Below are positions 7,954-16,389 of a stretch of DNA of 64,000 nt, piece by piece. Made by a program: the position numbers and the translations under genes. Under the pieces are notes generated by a model, which saw only the letters and a list, made by a program, of their open reading frames with translations, did no database searches and was not told where the DNA came from. Within the stretch, counting starts at the first letter, position 1. Each line of letters begins with the position of its first letter. Source of the stretch: Sphingobacteriales bacterium 44-61. Its GTDB lineage: Bacteria; Bacteroidota; Bacteroidia; Chitinophagales; Chitinophagaceae. The DNA lies in NCBI GenBank assembly GCA_001898405.1, contig MKTW01000002.1, forward strand, positions 249,719-313,718, in the 5' to 3' direction.

Positions 7954-9969
7954 TTACTTTTTATTTTTAATTTTTGGGTTCTTCGTCTTTCCTTTCGGCT
8001 TGGGTTTTTCATCCTCTTCGGTCATCACCCAATCATAATCCAACTGGCGTTTCAGCAAATTGGCTGCCACAACTTTTATCCGCACTTTATCACCCATTCT
8101 GAATTTTTTACCGCTGCGCATGCCTACCAGTGCATAATCACTTTCAACATGCCTGAACTCATCATATTCCAGCAGGTTGTTGACACTGACCAGTCCCTCA
8201 CATTTTGTGTCAACAGTTTCCACCCAGAAACCAAAACTGGCCACGCCGCTGATCACACCGTCGAAGTCCTCCCCTACATGGTTCTTCATATACTGCACCT
8301 GTTTGTATTTGTTGGCAGCCCTCTCCGCTTCCATGGCTGCGCGCTCCCGCTCACTGCAGTGCTTGCATTTATCTTCCAGTTTTTTATCGGGATGGAGGTG
8401 ATTGTCCAGGGTCTCCTGCAATATCCGGTGCACCATGATATCAGGATAGCGCCGGATCGGGGAAGTGAAATGGCAGTAGTTCTCAAAACCAAGTCCATAA
8501 TGCCCTACATTTTCTATCGTATATTTTGCCTTCGCCATTGTGCGTATGCCTAATTGCTCCAACACGTGCTGCTCCGGCTTGCCATGTGCATCTTTTAAAA
8601 GCTGGTTGAATGATGCTGCGATCGCCTCGGGCGAGGAAGCATCGAACTTATGGCCAAACTTATTGGCAAATGCAATAAAAGGCAGAAGCTTTTCCTGGTC
8701 AGGCGTATCATGTATGCGATATGGAAAAGGCAGCGGCTTGCCCTTTACTTTTATTTTGGAAATATTTTCCGCTACATAGCGGTTGGCCAGCAACATGAAT
8801 TCTTCAATAAGCTGATGCGCTTCCTTGCTTTCCTTTACAACGATACCGATAGGATCGCCTTTTTCATCCAGTTTGAACCTTACTTCCTGCGAAGAAAAAT
8901 TAATGGCCCCTTTGTTGAACCTTTTCTTCCTCATCTTCTGTGCAAGGTCATTCAGGACCAGGATCACTTCTGCATTATCTCCTGCTTTTGTTTCTATCAC
9001 ATCCTGCGCTTCTTCATAGGTATACCTTCTGTCTGAATGGATAACCGTTCTGCCCAGCCAGTAGTTCTTCACTTCTGCTTTATTGTTGAGCTGGAAGATA
9101 GCGGAGAAAGTAAGTTTGTCTTCATCAGGGCGCAGCGAGCAAAGCACATTGGAGATATGCTCCGGCAGCATAGGATTCACCCTGTCTGGCAAGTATACGG
9201 AAGTAGCTTTCTGATAAGCGATCTTATCGAGCGCCGTATCTGGTTCCACATAATAACTTACATCAGCGATATGCACACCTATTTCGTACAACCCATTTTT
9301 TAATACACGGAAAGAAATAGCATCGTCAAAATCTTTTGCATCAACAGGATCTATGGTAAAGGTCAGAATCTCCCTTACGTCCTTTCTTTTTTGGATCTCT
9401 GCAGAAGGAATAGCATCTGGTATGCGTGCGGCCACTTCCAGCGCATCATCGGGAAACTCAAGCGGGAAGCCGTTTTCCAGCAGGATCTCCTTCATGGCTA
9501 TATCATTGCTGTTCTCTGCGTCAAGCACACTTACTACTTCGCCCACCGGCCGTTTGTCTCCTTTTTCCCATTTCACCAGCCGTGCCAGCACACGGTCCTT
9601 GTCTTTTGCCTGGTTGATATTGGATAAGGGGATAAAGAAATCAGGCATCGGCTTTTCTGATTCTGCAATGAAGAATGCAAAGTTTTCATTCATCTGCAAC
9701 TGGCCGATAAACTCTTTCCGTTTCCGCTCCAGCACTTCAATCACTTCGCCCTGCAATCTTCTTCCTCCGCCGCCTTGCACGCGAACGATCACCGTGTCGC
9801 CATGCATAGCGGTATTAAAATCATTGGGGCGGATCAGTATATCTGTTTCCATATCGGGCACGATCACAAAGCCCATTCCCGAACGCGTGATATCCAACAC
9901 GCCTTTAAAGGTTTTTCCTGCTGCACTGGTTTGTTTATGTTTTTTTCTGGATGTATTTTTTCTACCCAT
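7954..9969 (-). CDS. rnr: Ribonuclease R
   Basis: Processive 3'-5' exoribonuclease of the RNase II/R family, 671 residues. Cold-shock-like domains occupy roughly residues 20-150, the RNB catalytic domain starts near 195 with the metal-binding run IDPVDAKDFDDA (206-217), and an S1 domain lies near the C-terminus (DGVISGVASFGFWVE). It ends in a lysine-rich tail. The N-terminal winged-helix domain present in E. coli RNase R is not seen; a short basic segment takes its place. Three bases separate it from the upstream lpxK stop, so it is the last gene of the tight DUF3822-rsmD-cyclo-ligase-lpxK-rnr operon. Confidence 0.94.
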   Translation of the reverse strand: MGRKNTSRKKHKQTSAAGKTFKGVLDITRSGMGFVIVPDMETDILIRPNDFNTAMHGDTVIVRVQGGGGRRLQGEVIEVLERKRKEFIGQLQMNENFAFFIAESEKPMPDFFIPLSNINQAKDKDRVLARLVKWEKGDKRPVGEVVSVLDAENSNDIAMKEILLENGFPLEFPDDALEVAARIPDAIPSAEIQKRKDVREILTFTIDPVDAKDFDDAISFRVLKNGLYEIGVHIADVSYYVEPDTALDKIAYQKATSVYLPDRVNPMLPEHISNVLCSLRPDEDKLTFSAIFQLNNKAEVKNYWLGRTVIHSDRRYTYEEAQDVIETKAGDNAEVILVLNDLAQKMRKKRFNKGAINFSSQEVRFKLDEKGDPIGIVVKESKEAHQLIEEFMLLANRYVAENISKIKVKGKPLPFPYRIHDTPDQEKLLPFIAFANKFGHKFDASSPEAIAASFNQLLKDAHGKPEQHVLEQLGIRTMAKAKYTIENVGHYGLGFENYCHFTSPIRRYPDIMVHRILQETLDNHLHPDKKLEDKCKHCSERERAAMEAERAANKYKQVQYMKNHVGEDFDGVISGVASFGFWVETVDTKCEGLVSVNNLLEYDEFRHVESDYALVGMRSGKKFRMGDKVRIKVVAANLLKRQLDYDWVMTEEDEKPKPKGKTKNPKIKNKK

Positions 9970-9972
9970 ATT

Positions 9973-11052
9973 TTATTTTTTCCCAGACTTCCGGAAAGCC
10001 TGGATATAATTTATAACCGACTGGTTGAACACCTCTCCTTCTCCAAATAAAAAATGATGCCGGACAGGAATGACATAGATCGGCCAGTCGGCCATTTCAG
10101 TATTGAATTTAACTAAACGGACGGCATCTTTCTCCGTTGTGAGGATAATTTTATTTTCTGCCTCCAGGTTGCTGAATTTTTTGCGGATATCCTTCAGGTC
10201 ATCTATAGTGAAAATATGGTGGTCTGAATACGGCATTATATGGTATGACTTGCAGTATTTTTCCAGCAAACGCTCCAGCGGGCGGGGATTGGCAATACCT
10301 GAAACCAGCAGCACTTCAGTGTTTTCAGAGAGGCTGGTCTGTTTCCTGTCCAGTATATGATACACTTCCCCATATTCAATAGAGGTAAAAAACACCTGCT
10401 GCCCTGGCTGGGGATTGATCTCTTTAATGATCTTTTGTTTTTCATCTACTGTAATGGAAGGATTGCATTTGGTGACAACAATGATCTGCGCCCGCTTATA
10501 GCTCGATTTAAGGTCGCGCAGGTCGCCTGTAGGCAAATAAAAATCGCGGGTAAATAAATTGTGATAGTCTGTCAGCAATATATTCATTCCGGCTTTAACA
10601 CTCCGGTGCTGAAAAGCATCATCCAGGATAATGACTTCAGTCTCCGGCCGGTCGTGCAACAACTGAGGGATAGCTACCAGCCGCTCCTCACCTACGGCTA
10701 CAGGCACTTCAGGAAATTTTATATGAAACTGCATCGGTTCATCCCCGATCTCCAAAGCCGTGGTAGCAGGCCCTGCCAACGCATACCCTTTCGTTTTCCG
10801 TTTATATCCCCGGCTAAGCGTCGCCACTTTGAATTGATTCTTCAATAATCTTACAAAATATTCCACCATCGGTGATTTACCTGTGCCGCCAACGGAAAGA
10901 TTGCCAACACAGATCAATGGCAGGCCAAAAGAAGAAGAGCGGAAAATATTTTTGTCGTATAGCCAATTACGCACAGCAATAGCCAGCCAGTACAGGAATG
11001 CAAACGGTAAAAGCAGTATCCGGAACGATTTTAAAAAGAAATCAGAAAACAT
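9973..11052 (-). CDS. lpxK: Tetraacyldisaccharide 4'-kinase
   Basis: Membrane-associated kinase that phosphorylates the 4' position of tetraacyldisaccharide 1-phosphate in lipid A synthesis. An N-terminal hydrophobic helix (about 8-25) is followed by the Walker A loop GNLSVGGTGKS at residues 50-60 and the conserved VIILDDAFQHR with the Walker B-like aspartates. 359 residues, normal length. Its start overlaps the end of the cyclo-ligase gene by 11 bases, so the two are probably translationally coupled. Confidence 0.94.
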   Translation of the reverse strand: MFSDFFLKSFRILLLPFAFLYWLAIAVRNWLYDKNIFRSSSFGLPLICVGNLSVGGTGKSPMVEYFVRLLKNQFKVATLSRGYKRKTKGYALAGPATTALEIGDEPMQFHIKFPEVPVAVGEERLVAIPQLLHDRPETEVIILDDAFQHRSVKAGMNILLTDYHNLFTRDFYLPTGDLRDLKSSYKRAQIIVVTKCNPSITVDEKQKIIKEINPQPGQQVFFTSIEYGEVYHILDRKQTSLSENTEVLLVSGIANPRPLERLLEKYCKSYHIMPYSDHHIFTIDDLKDIRKKFSNLEAENKIILTTEKDAVRLVKFNTEMADWPIYVIPVRHHFLFGEGEVFNQSVINYIQAFRKSGKK

Positions 11053-11641
11053 AAGTGCTATGCGGTGTGATAACTAGATCTAAAGGTATGTCAAATTCAT
11101 GGCGGTCATCAATCTTATCAACAGGCTCAAAATAGCTGAACCCTGCTTTAATGCAATCCGGCTTGCAGGAAGCCAGGTATTTATCATAAAAGCCCTTTCC
11201 ATAGCCTACCCGGTATCCTTGCTTGTCAACAGCCAGTAAAGGAACAAATACCAGGTCAATATGTTCGGGCAGCAAAATATCCTTGCTGTCCGGCTCATGA
11301 ATGTTCAGTTCTGTTTTGACAAACGGTGTATCAATATCCGTAACCACAGCCTGCATTGCAAGCGTTGAAAAATCTGATACAGGGTAACATACTTTCAATT
11401 CAGGGTTACGGAATTTCAGGTATTCGGTAAACAAATGAGTATCCGGCTCATTATTTTCTTCGATCGGCCAGTAAGAAAGAAGGGTATTAAGAAAAGGAAT
11501 GCCCGCAGACTGGAATTGTATCAGCAAAAGATCGTCCATCCTGGTCATCTCCTGGATGGAAAGCCCCATTCTTTTTTGACGGTATAATTTACGGGCGTCT
11601 TTTTTCAGCATGCTATTGTTGGTTGTTGGCGGACCGCTCAC
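11042..11641 (-). CDS. 5-formyltetrahydrofolate cyclo-ligase
   Basis: ATP-dependent enzyme that converts 5-formyl-THF to 5,10-methenyl-THF. The C-terminal signature GYGKGFYDKYLA with LVFVPLLAVD before it is characteristic. A GTG start at 11641 overlaps the rsmD stop (GTGA), but the family usually starts just before a KxxxRxxxRxxR helix, which fits the ATG at 11611 (MLKKDARKLYRQKR). Both starts are possible; the GTG gives 199 residues and the ATG 189. Sits between rsmD and lpxK in an overlapping operon. Confidence 0.9.
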   Translation of the reverse strand: MSGPPTTNNSMLKKDARKLYRQKRMGLSIQEMTRMDDLLLIQFQSAGIPFLNTLLSYWPIEENNEPDTHLFTEYLKFRNPELKVCYPVSDFSTLAMQAVVTDIDTPFVKTELNIHEPDSKDILLPEHIDLVFVPLLAVDKQGYRVGYGKGFYDKYLASCKPDCIKAGFSYFEPVDKIDDRHEFDIPLDLVITPHSTYVF

Positions 11642-12177
11642 TCATTCACAAAAAATGAAAATATCGTTGTCCCGTAATTCTTTTCCATCCTGTACAGAGG
11701 GAAATTCTTATAATCGTTACGGGGCGTATGTTCCAGCACAAACCATCCGCCGGGCTTAAGCAATTGTTTTTCCACGATCTGTTTGGGCAATTCATCAATA
11801 GTGGTCAATGCATAAGGTGGGCCTGCAAAAATAAAATCAAAGCGATCGGTGCATTGCTCAATGAATTTGAAAACGTCCATTTTCACCATTTTCATGTTCT
11901 CAATATGCAATGACGCCGCTGTTTTTTTAATAAAATCAAACATGGCATTGTCTTTCTCTACAATGGTGAGTTGTTTGGCTCCACGGGAAGCCAGTTCATA
12001 ACTGATGCTGCCTGTTCCTCCAAAAAGATCAAGCGTGGTCAGCTCTTCCAGATCCAGTTTATGTTGCAGCACATTGAACAGCCCTTCTTTTGCAATATCC
12101 GTTGTAGGCCGTGTGTACGGCATTTTCGCCGGCGGGTTGATCTTTCGTCCGCCATGTTCTCCTGCTATGATACGCAT
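11638..12177 (-). CDS. rsmD: RsmD-type 16S rRNA (guanine-N2)-methyltransferase
   Basis: SAM-dependent Rossmann methyltransferase, 179 residues. It begins MRIIAGEHGGRKI, the usual RsmD N-terminus, with RPTTDIAKEGLFNVL and the SAM motif DLFGGTG at 50-56. RsmD methylates G966 of 16S rRNA during 30S assembly. The catalytic motif IV, normally (D/N)PPY, reads GPPY at residues 119-122; the DNA gives an unambiguous GGC codon. Whether activity is kept is unknown. It overlaps DUF3822 upstream by 13 bases and the cyclo-ligase GTG downstream. Confidence 0.9.
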   Translation of the reverse strand: MRIIAGEHGGRKINPPAKMPYTRPTTDIAKEGLFNVLQHKLDLEELTTLDLFGGTGSISYELASRGAKQLTIVEKDNAMFDFIKKTAASLHIENMKMVKMDVFKFIEQCTDRFDFIFAGPPYALTTIDELPKQIVEKQLLKPGGWFVLEHTPRNDYKNFPLYRMEKNYGTTIFSFFVNE

Positions 12178-12986
12178 CTGGCCAGGTCATTAAGGGAAGT
12201 GAAAAAATGGAGCGGGTATTGCTGATCCCCTTCGGGCAACAACCAGCCGGAGTCCCGGAATTTGAGATGCAGGAAATAATTATACAATCCCCGGTAAAGA
12301 GCTGATTCCTGTGTGATCAATCCTGACAACAATACCTGCACACTTTCCTGGGTAAAAGAAAACTGCCTGCAGGCATCCAGTAAATGATATAATACATCTG
12401 CGGGATTGGAATAGGAATAGGTTTGCGCCAGCAATAGTTTATTGCCTTTTGTTACCAGTAAAGAAAAATCCTCGGGCCTTATATCAATAGCCAATGATCC
12501 CTGCGGATCAATAAAACCTGTATTCTTTAATCCAATGGTATAAGTATGCCAGCGGTCGCCTGTAGCAAAATGCCTGCTTATCCATTCTGTGGTTTCGCGT
12601 GGCACGGTGTAGATGTTTTGTATTTGCCAGTCGGCCACGTACTCTGTCATCAGCAGGTCCTGATCAAGCGTTCCGTACACTGCTTTGAGCAATTGCGGGG
12701 CATTTTCCTGGTGGTAATGCACCTGCGGCACCAGCACGCTTTGCGGATGATCATAACCAACCAGTATCCTGGCATAACTATCACTAAGCTCGGGATGATT
12801 TTTATAGATCTCCTGCAATGCTTCTTCTTCCATGCTGGCATCTGTGTACCAGGCGAGGCGGTAGAGCTCCGCAGCATCAGGAGAAGTGACGGCAAAACCA
12901 AAATGCTTTTCACCGGCACGTATGGCCAGCACTTTTTCAGAAGAGTTGACTGTTGAATCGGATAAGATATGAAAAACCTGTTTCAC
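12165..12986 (-). CDS. DUF3822 family protein
   Basis: 273-residue soluble protein without signal peptide or membrane helix. Overall pattern (SEKVLAIRAGEKHFGFAVTS near the N-terminus, KLLLAQTYSYSNPADVLYHLL in the middle, a C-terminal strand-rich part) matches the DUF3822 family of Bacteroidota, which has an actin/hexokinase-like layout and no established function. It is the first gene of the operon leading into rsmD, a context that suggests a link to ribosome or RNA metabolism, by inference only. Confidence 0.7.
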   Translation of the reverse strand: MKQVFHILSDSTVNSSEKVLAIRAGEKHFGFAVTSPDAAELYRLAWYTDASMEEEALQEIYKNHPELSDSYARILVGYDHPQSVLVPQVHYHQENAPQLLKAVYGTLDQDLLMTEYVADWQIQNIYTVPRETTEWISRHFATGDRWHTYTIGLKNTGFIDPQGSLAIDIRPEDFSLLVTKGNKLLLAQTYSYSNPADVLYHLLDACRQFSFTQESVQVLLSGLITQESALYRGLYNYFLHLKFRDSGWLLPEGDQQYPLHFFTSLNDLARCVS

Positions 12987-13080
12987 CTGTTCGTTTTAAT
13001 TGTTGCAATGATAGGCAAAATTAACCAGCCGCGACGCAAGCCCCTGCGGCCAAGGCTGCCAATTTCCTTAAGACAGTGAA

Positions 13081-13108
13081 TTGGTTACAATGCCATTTCG
13101 TAAGTTTG
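13081..13108 (+). promoter_or_regulatory. Promoter TTG-N17-TAAGTTTG for the MATE gene
   Basis: TTG at 13081-13083, 17 bases, then TAAGTTTG at 13101-13108: both elements and the spacing agree with the Bacteroidota consensus. The ATG of the MATE gene is only 10 bases downstream, implying a very short leader. Confidence 0.6.
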
Positions 13109-13118
13109 CTACCCTCCA

Positions 13119-14492
13119 ATGGCAAACATTGCTCCAAATAACGATCTGCAGGTTGAGATATCCACTAAACAAATCTTAAAAATCGCCCTGCCTATTTCGC
13201 TGGCATTGCTGGTGCCCCAGCTCAATTTTGTGGCCAATACCATTTTCCTGAGCGGATTAGGAGAAACAGAGCTTGGTGCAGCAGGCATTACCGGTGTTTA
13301 TTATCTGGTGTTTGCCCTCGTTGGTAATGGGCTGAACAGCGGCTTACAGGCCCTGATCGCGCGGAGGGCCGGGGAAAACAGGCCGGAAGAGATCGGGAAA
13401 ATGTTTGCACAATCTATCTGGATCGCTTTGCTGTTTGCTGTCGCCAATATCCTGATCACGGTTATTGCGGGTTCATTTTTTCTTTCGTCGGTACTCCATA
13501 ATTCCAGGATACAGGAAGAAGCGGCCGTATTTATCCGCATTCGCATACTGGGTCTGCCTTTTCTTTACCTCTTCCAGATGGGCAATGCTTTGCTGGTAGG
13601 TACCAATAACAGCCGGTATATGAAATATGGCTTTATTGCAGAAGCTGCTTTAAATATCTTTCTCGATTATGGATTGATCTATGGAAAATTCGGATTGCCG
13701 CAACTGGGTTTCAACGGTGCAGCCGTTGCATCTGTTTTTGCAGAAGCAACCGGTGCGCTGGTAGTGTTCAGTATTATTTTTCTTAAGAAATTCCATCACC
13801 GTTTCTCTTTGTTCAGGCATTTCCGGTTCAACCGTCCACTGGCTGGACTGATCTTCCGGCAGTCTTCACCCCTTGTGATGCAGTTTGTATTAAGCGTGGG
13901 GGCCTGGTTCCTGTTTTATATCCTGATAGAAAACAGTGGCAGTGGCGAACATGCCGAGCGACCGCTGGCGATCAGCAATACCATGCGCACGGTGTTTGCA
14001 GTATTCGGGATATTTGTATGGGCTTTTGCCAGCACAAGCAATGCCATGGTAAGCAATATCATTGGGCAGGGAAAGCAATCGCAGGTTTTATTTCTTGTAA
14101 AAAAGATCGCAGGGCTAAGCCTTACATTCACCGCCACTCTCTGCCTGGTACTGAACCTGCTTCCGGGAGTATTCCTGGGCATTTTTTCAAATGATGCTGT
14201 ATTCATCAGTGAATCCATTCCTGTATTGCGAACAGTGTCGGTGGCTTTACTGCTGATGTCTGTTGGAGCCGCCTATCTGAATGCGGTAACAGGCACAGCC
14301 AATACACGCGTGAACCTCGGGATAGAGATCGTTGCCATCCTGATCTACAGTGTATACGTTTATTGCGTGCTGCGGGTATGGCATTTATCATTGGTGGCAG
14401 CCTGGGCATCTGAATTCATATACTGGAGCACCATATTTTTATTATCTTCCCTGTATCTCCGTAGTGGAAAATGGAAGAACAAAGTAATCTGA
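13119..14492 (+). CDS. MATE-family efflux transporter
   Basis: 457-residue polytopic membrane protein with about 12 helices arranged as two similar halves. The N-terminal segment ALPISLALLVPQLNFVANTIFLSGLGETELGAAG is the usual MATE helix 1-2 region, and helix 7 begins near LRQSSPLVMQ. Such proteins export cationic or hydrophobic compounds using a proton or sodium gradient. The stop codon overlaps the start of the glutaminyl cyclase gene (TGATG), so the two are probably one transcript with coupled translation. Confidence 0.88.
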   Translation: MANIAPNNDLQVEISTKQILKIALPISLALLVPQLNFVANTIFLSGLGETELGAAGITGVYYLVFALVGNGLNSGLQALIARRAGENRPEEIGKMFAQSIWIALLFAVANILITVIAGSFFLSSVLHNSRIQEEAAVFIRIRILGLPFLYLFQMGNALLVGTNNSRYMKYGFIAEAALNIFLDYGLIYGKFGLPQLGFNGAAVASVFAEATGALVVFSIIFLKKFHHRFSLFRHFRFNRPLAGLIFRQSSPLVMQFVLSVGAWFLFYILIENSGSGEHAERPLAISNTMRTVFAVFGIFVWAFASTSNAMVSNIIGQGKQSQVLFLVKKIAGLSLTFTATLCLVLNLLPGVFLGIFSNDAVFISESIPVLRTVSVALLLMSVGAAYLNAVTGTANTRVNLGIEIVAILIYSVYVYCVLRVWHLSLVAAWASEFIYWSTIFLLSSLYLRSGKWKNKVI

Positions 14493-15310
14493 TGAAGAAA
14501 ACATTTACATTTACACTTACCATCCTGCTGGCCTTGCTGCTGGGAAGTTGCAAGAATACAGATGAGCAGAAAGAAGAAGAATCCGGCCCTGCCATTCCCC
14601 TGATCAATTATGCCGTAAAAAGAACTTACCTGCACGACACAACTTCTTTTACAGAAGGGCTATTATTCCACGACAGTCTTCTTTATGAAAGCACAGGAGC
14701 TCAGCCAGGACTTGAAAGCACCCGTTCTTTATTTGGTGTATTAAGCCTGAAAACCGGCCGCATCGATGTGAAAGCAGAGCTCGACAGGAAGAAATATTTT
14801 GGCGAAGGCATTGTGTTCTTTGGCAATAAGGTTTATCAATTGACGTATACCACTCAAAAAGGATTCATCTACGATGCAAAAACATTCAGGCCTTTAGGCG
14901 AGTTCAGTTTCCCCAATAAAGAAGGCTGGGGCTTTACAACAGACAGCACTTACCTGATCATGAGCGATGGTACCAGTCAGCTCACTTATTTTTATCCGGA
15001 TTCATTAACGGTAAAACAGACCATCGCAGTTTCCGACACAAGAAACCCTGTTGATAAATTAAACGAACTCGAATTCATCAATGGTTTCATCTACGCCAAT
15101 ATATACACCACTTCCGATATCGTTAAAATAGATCCCGCCTCTGGCAATATTGTCGGGCGGCTTGACCTCAGTTCCCTCGTAAACGAAGTCCACCAGATGT
15201 ACCCTGCCTCCCTCGAGATGAATGGTATAGCCTATAACCCTGCAACCGGCAGCATTTTCGTAACCGGTAAAATGTGGCCTGTAGTATATGAAATAACCTT
15301 TCCATTTTAA
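14492..15310 (+). CDS. Glutaminyl-peptide cyclotransferase (lipoprotein)
   Basis: Beta-propeller enzyme of the plant/bacterial glutaminyl cyclase type, which turns N-terminal glutamine into pyroglutamate. The start is the ATG in TGATG (MKKTFTFTL), giving a signal peptide ending in the lipobox LLGSC, so the product is a lipoprotein in the periplasm or outer membrane. Family features: SFTEGLLFHDSLLYESTG near the N-terminus, FGEGIVFFGNKVYQLTY, WGFTTDSTYLIMSDGT and LNELEFINGFIYANI in propeller order. It is coupled to the MATE gene upstream. Confidence 0.88.
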   Translation: MKKTFTFTLTILLALLLGSCKNTDEQKEEESGPAIPLINYAVKRTYLHDTTSFTEGLLFHDSLLYESTGAQPGLESTRSLFGVLSLKTGRIDVKAELDRKKYFGEGIVFFGNKVYQLTYTTQKGFIYDAKTFRPLGEFSFPNKEGWGFTTDSTYLIMSDGTSQLTYFYPDSLTVKQTIAVSDTRNPVDKLNELEFINGFIYANIYTTSDIVKIDPASGNIVGRLDLSSLVNEVHQMYPASLEMNGIAYNPATGSIFVTGKMWPVVYEITFPF

Positions 15311-15321
15311 TAAAAGCTTGT

Positions 15322-15388
15322 CCATTCGCGCCATCGGTGTTTCACTCACGCCATCCTGCTTTTTTTACACATTCGTGTTTATTCGTAC
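15322..15388. repeat. ATTCGYG word cluster
   Basis: Contains CATTCGCGCCAT and ACATTCGTGTTTATTCGTAC. Similar degenerate ATTCG(C/T)G words occur between other genes in the window (29820, 38061, 58744). Confidence 0.3.
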
Positions 15389-15396
15389 TTTTCATC

Positions 15397-15424
15397 TTGG
15401 CTTCATGTTCGGGCTGTACGTTTG
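15397..15424 (+). promoter_or_regulatory. Promoter TTG-N17-TACGTTTG
   Basis: TTG at 15397-15399 and TACGTTTG at 15417-15424 with a 17-base spacer: a full match to the Bacteroidota consensus. It would start transcription near 15431, about 35 bases ahead of the Ala/Lys-rich secreted protein gene. Confidence 0.65.
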
Positions 15425-15427
15425 TTT

Positions 15428-15438
15428 TGTCAATGACA
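15428..15438. promoter_or_regulatory. Operator-like palindrome TGTCAATGACA at the transcript start
   Basis: Perfect inverted repeat with 5-base arms around a single A. It covers the expected start site of the promoter just upstream, so a bound regulator would block or tune transcription. The locus encodes a response regulator three genes further on, but no link is shown. Confidence 0.35.
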
Positions 15439-15466
15439 CATCATTCACCCTAAAAAAACAAACATT

Positions 15467-15991
15467 ATGAAAATGAAACTTTTATATGCAGCCCTGGTTT
15501 TATCCCCGGCTGTATTTGCCCAAACGGCTGACGTGAAAACAAGTGTAAAAGCAAATGAGCAGGCTGCTACTGTAAATGCCAGCACTTCTGTAAATTCTTC
15601 AACAGCCATTCAACCCAAAGCCACAGTGCATCAGGTTAGCGAAGCGGCTATTGATGCGCAGGCAAAAACAAAGGTAGCTGCCCATAAAACAAAAGCCCGG
15701 GTTGTAACGCAGGCTGATCAAACCGTGACAACAGTAAAACAAGCCGCACCAAAAGCAAAAATTTCCGCAGCATCCGGATCCTCTGCAGCCATTTCAGCAG
15801 GCAAAAGCAATAAATTGAACGCTGCAACCTCTCTTGATAATACAGCAACATTTTCTCCAACTGCAAAAACCGGCAAGGTTAATGCAACAACAAAAGCAGC
15901 GGTGAAAAGTGCTGCGGCTGTGAAGCCCAAACCTGTCACCATTAAAAACAGAACCGCCATAGATAACAGCACCCTATTGAAAATTAAATAA
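15467..15991 (+). CDS. Secreted Ala/Lys/Thr/Ser-rich low-complexity protein
   Basis: 174 residues, not recognised. A signal peptide (MKMKLLYAALVLSPAVFAQ, cut after AQ) is followed by a sequence almost wholly of Ala, Lys, Thr, Ser and Val, with repeated phrases such as ATVNAST, KTKVAAHKTKA and TTKAAVKSAAAVKPKP. It is strongly basic, has almost no aromatic or cysteine residues, and is expected to be disordered or a loose coiled coil, similar in composition to histone H1 tails but exported. It has a good promoter and a strong downstream hairpin, and is followed by another Pro/Lys-rich secreted protein, a barrel and a two-component system. A second in-frame ATG lies two codons on. Confidence 0.7.
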   Translation: MKMKLLYAALVLSPAVFAQTADVKTSVKANEQAATVNASTSVNSSTAIQPKATVHQVSEAAIDAQAKTKVAAHKTKARVVTQADQTVTTVKQAAPKAKISAASGSSAAISAGKSNKLNAATSLDNTATFSPTAKTGKVNATTKAAVKSAAAVKPKPVTIKNRTAIDNSTLLKIK

Positions 15992-15998
15992 ACAATCC

Positions 15999-16030
15999 GG
16001 TTTGCCCCTTTCGGGGGGCAAACCACTTTT
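15999..16030 (+). terminator. Hairpin after the Ala/Lys-rich gene
   Basis: GGTTTGCCCC (15999-16008) pairs perfectly with GGGGCAAACC (16015-16024), followed by a short T stretch and, four bases later, the next ATG. It may be a partial terminator or a stabiliser that lowers expression of the downstream genes. Confidence 0.65.
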
Positions 16031-16033
16031 AAA

Positions 16034-16378
16034 ATGATGCCCCACTATCCTTTTGCCCGGATAACCGGTATAGCAGTTATTTTCCTGGCCTGCTCTTTTG
16101 CAAGCGCTGCCAGCGAAGGGAAGCCTGTTGCCTTTTACCAGGTGCCTGCTCATGTGCTGACTGATACTGTACCTCCGGTAAAAAAACCGGTAGAAGAAAA
16201 ACCTGAACCGGAAAAAAAGAAAGAAACAGAAAACCCGGTCACTACCACCCCGTCGGTCATCAAAGTAGTGCCTAAGGCAAGAAAACAGATCAAACCTGTT
16301 GCCCTGCCTTCCGTACCGCTTAAAACCAACAAGATCATTAAACCTGTTATAAAACGCGTAGGTTCATTGATCCCTTAA
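16034..16378 (+). CDS. Secreted Pro/Lys-rich small protein
   Basis: 114 residues, not recognised. An N-terminal hydrophobic signal segment (about residues 8-27, ending near SAASEG) is followed by a charged, proline-rich stretch with PPVKKPVEEKPEPEKKKE and a C-terminal part with repeated IKPV / IKPVIKR. The composition resembles TonB-like or cell-wall spanning linkers, but no C-terminal TonB domain follows. It lies between the Ala/Lys-rich protein and the barrel-like protein, on the same strand and with short gaps. Confidence 0.6.
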   Translation: MMPHYPFARITGIAVIFLACSFASAASEGKPVAFYQVPAHVLTDTVPPVKKPVEEKPEPEKKKETENPVTTTPSVIKVVPKARKQIKPVALPSVPLKTNKIIKPVIKRVGSLIP

Positions 16379-16389
16379 CCCTGACACAC

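Noticed and set aside
9353-10009. 218-codon open frame on the plus strand
   Set aside because: Opposite to rnr and the end of lpxK; Ser-rich sequence without family features.
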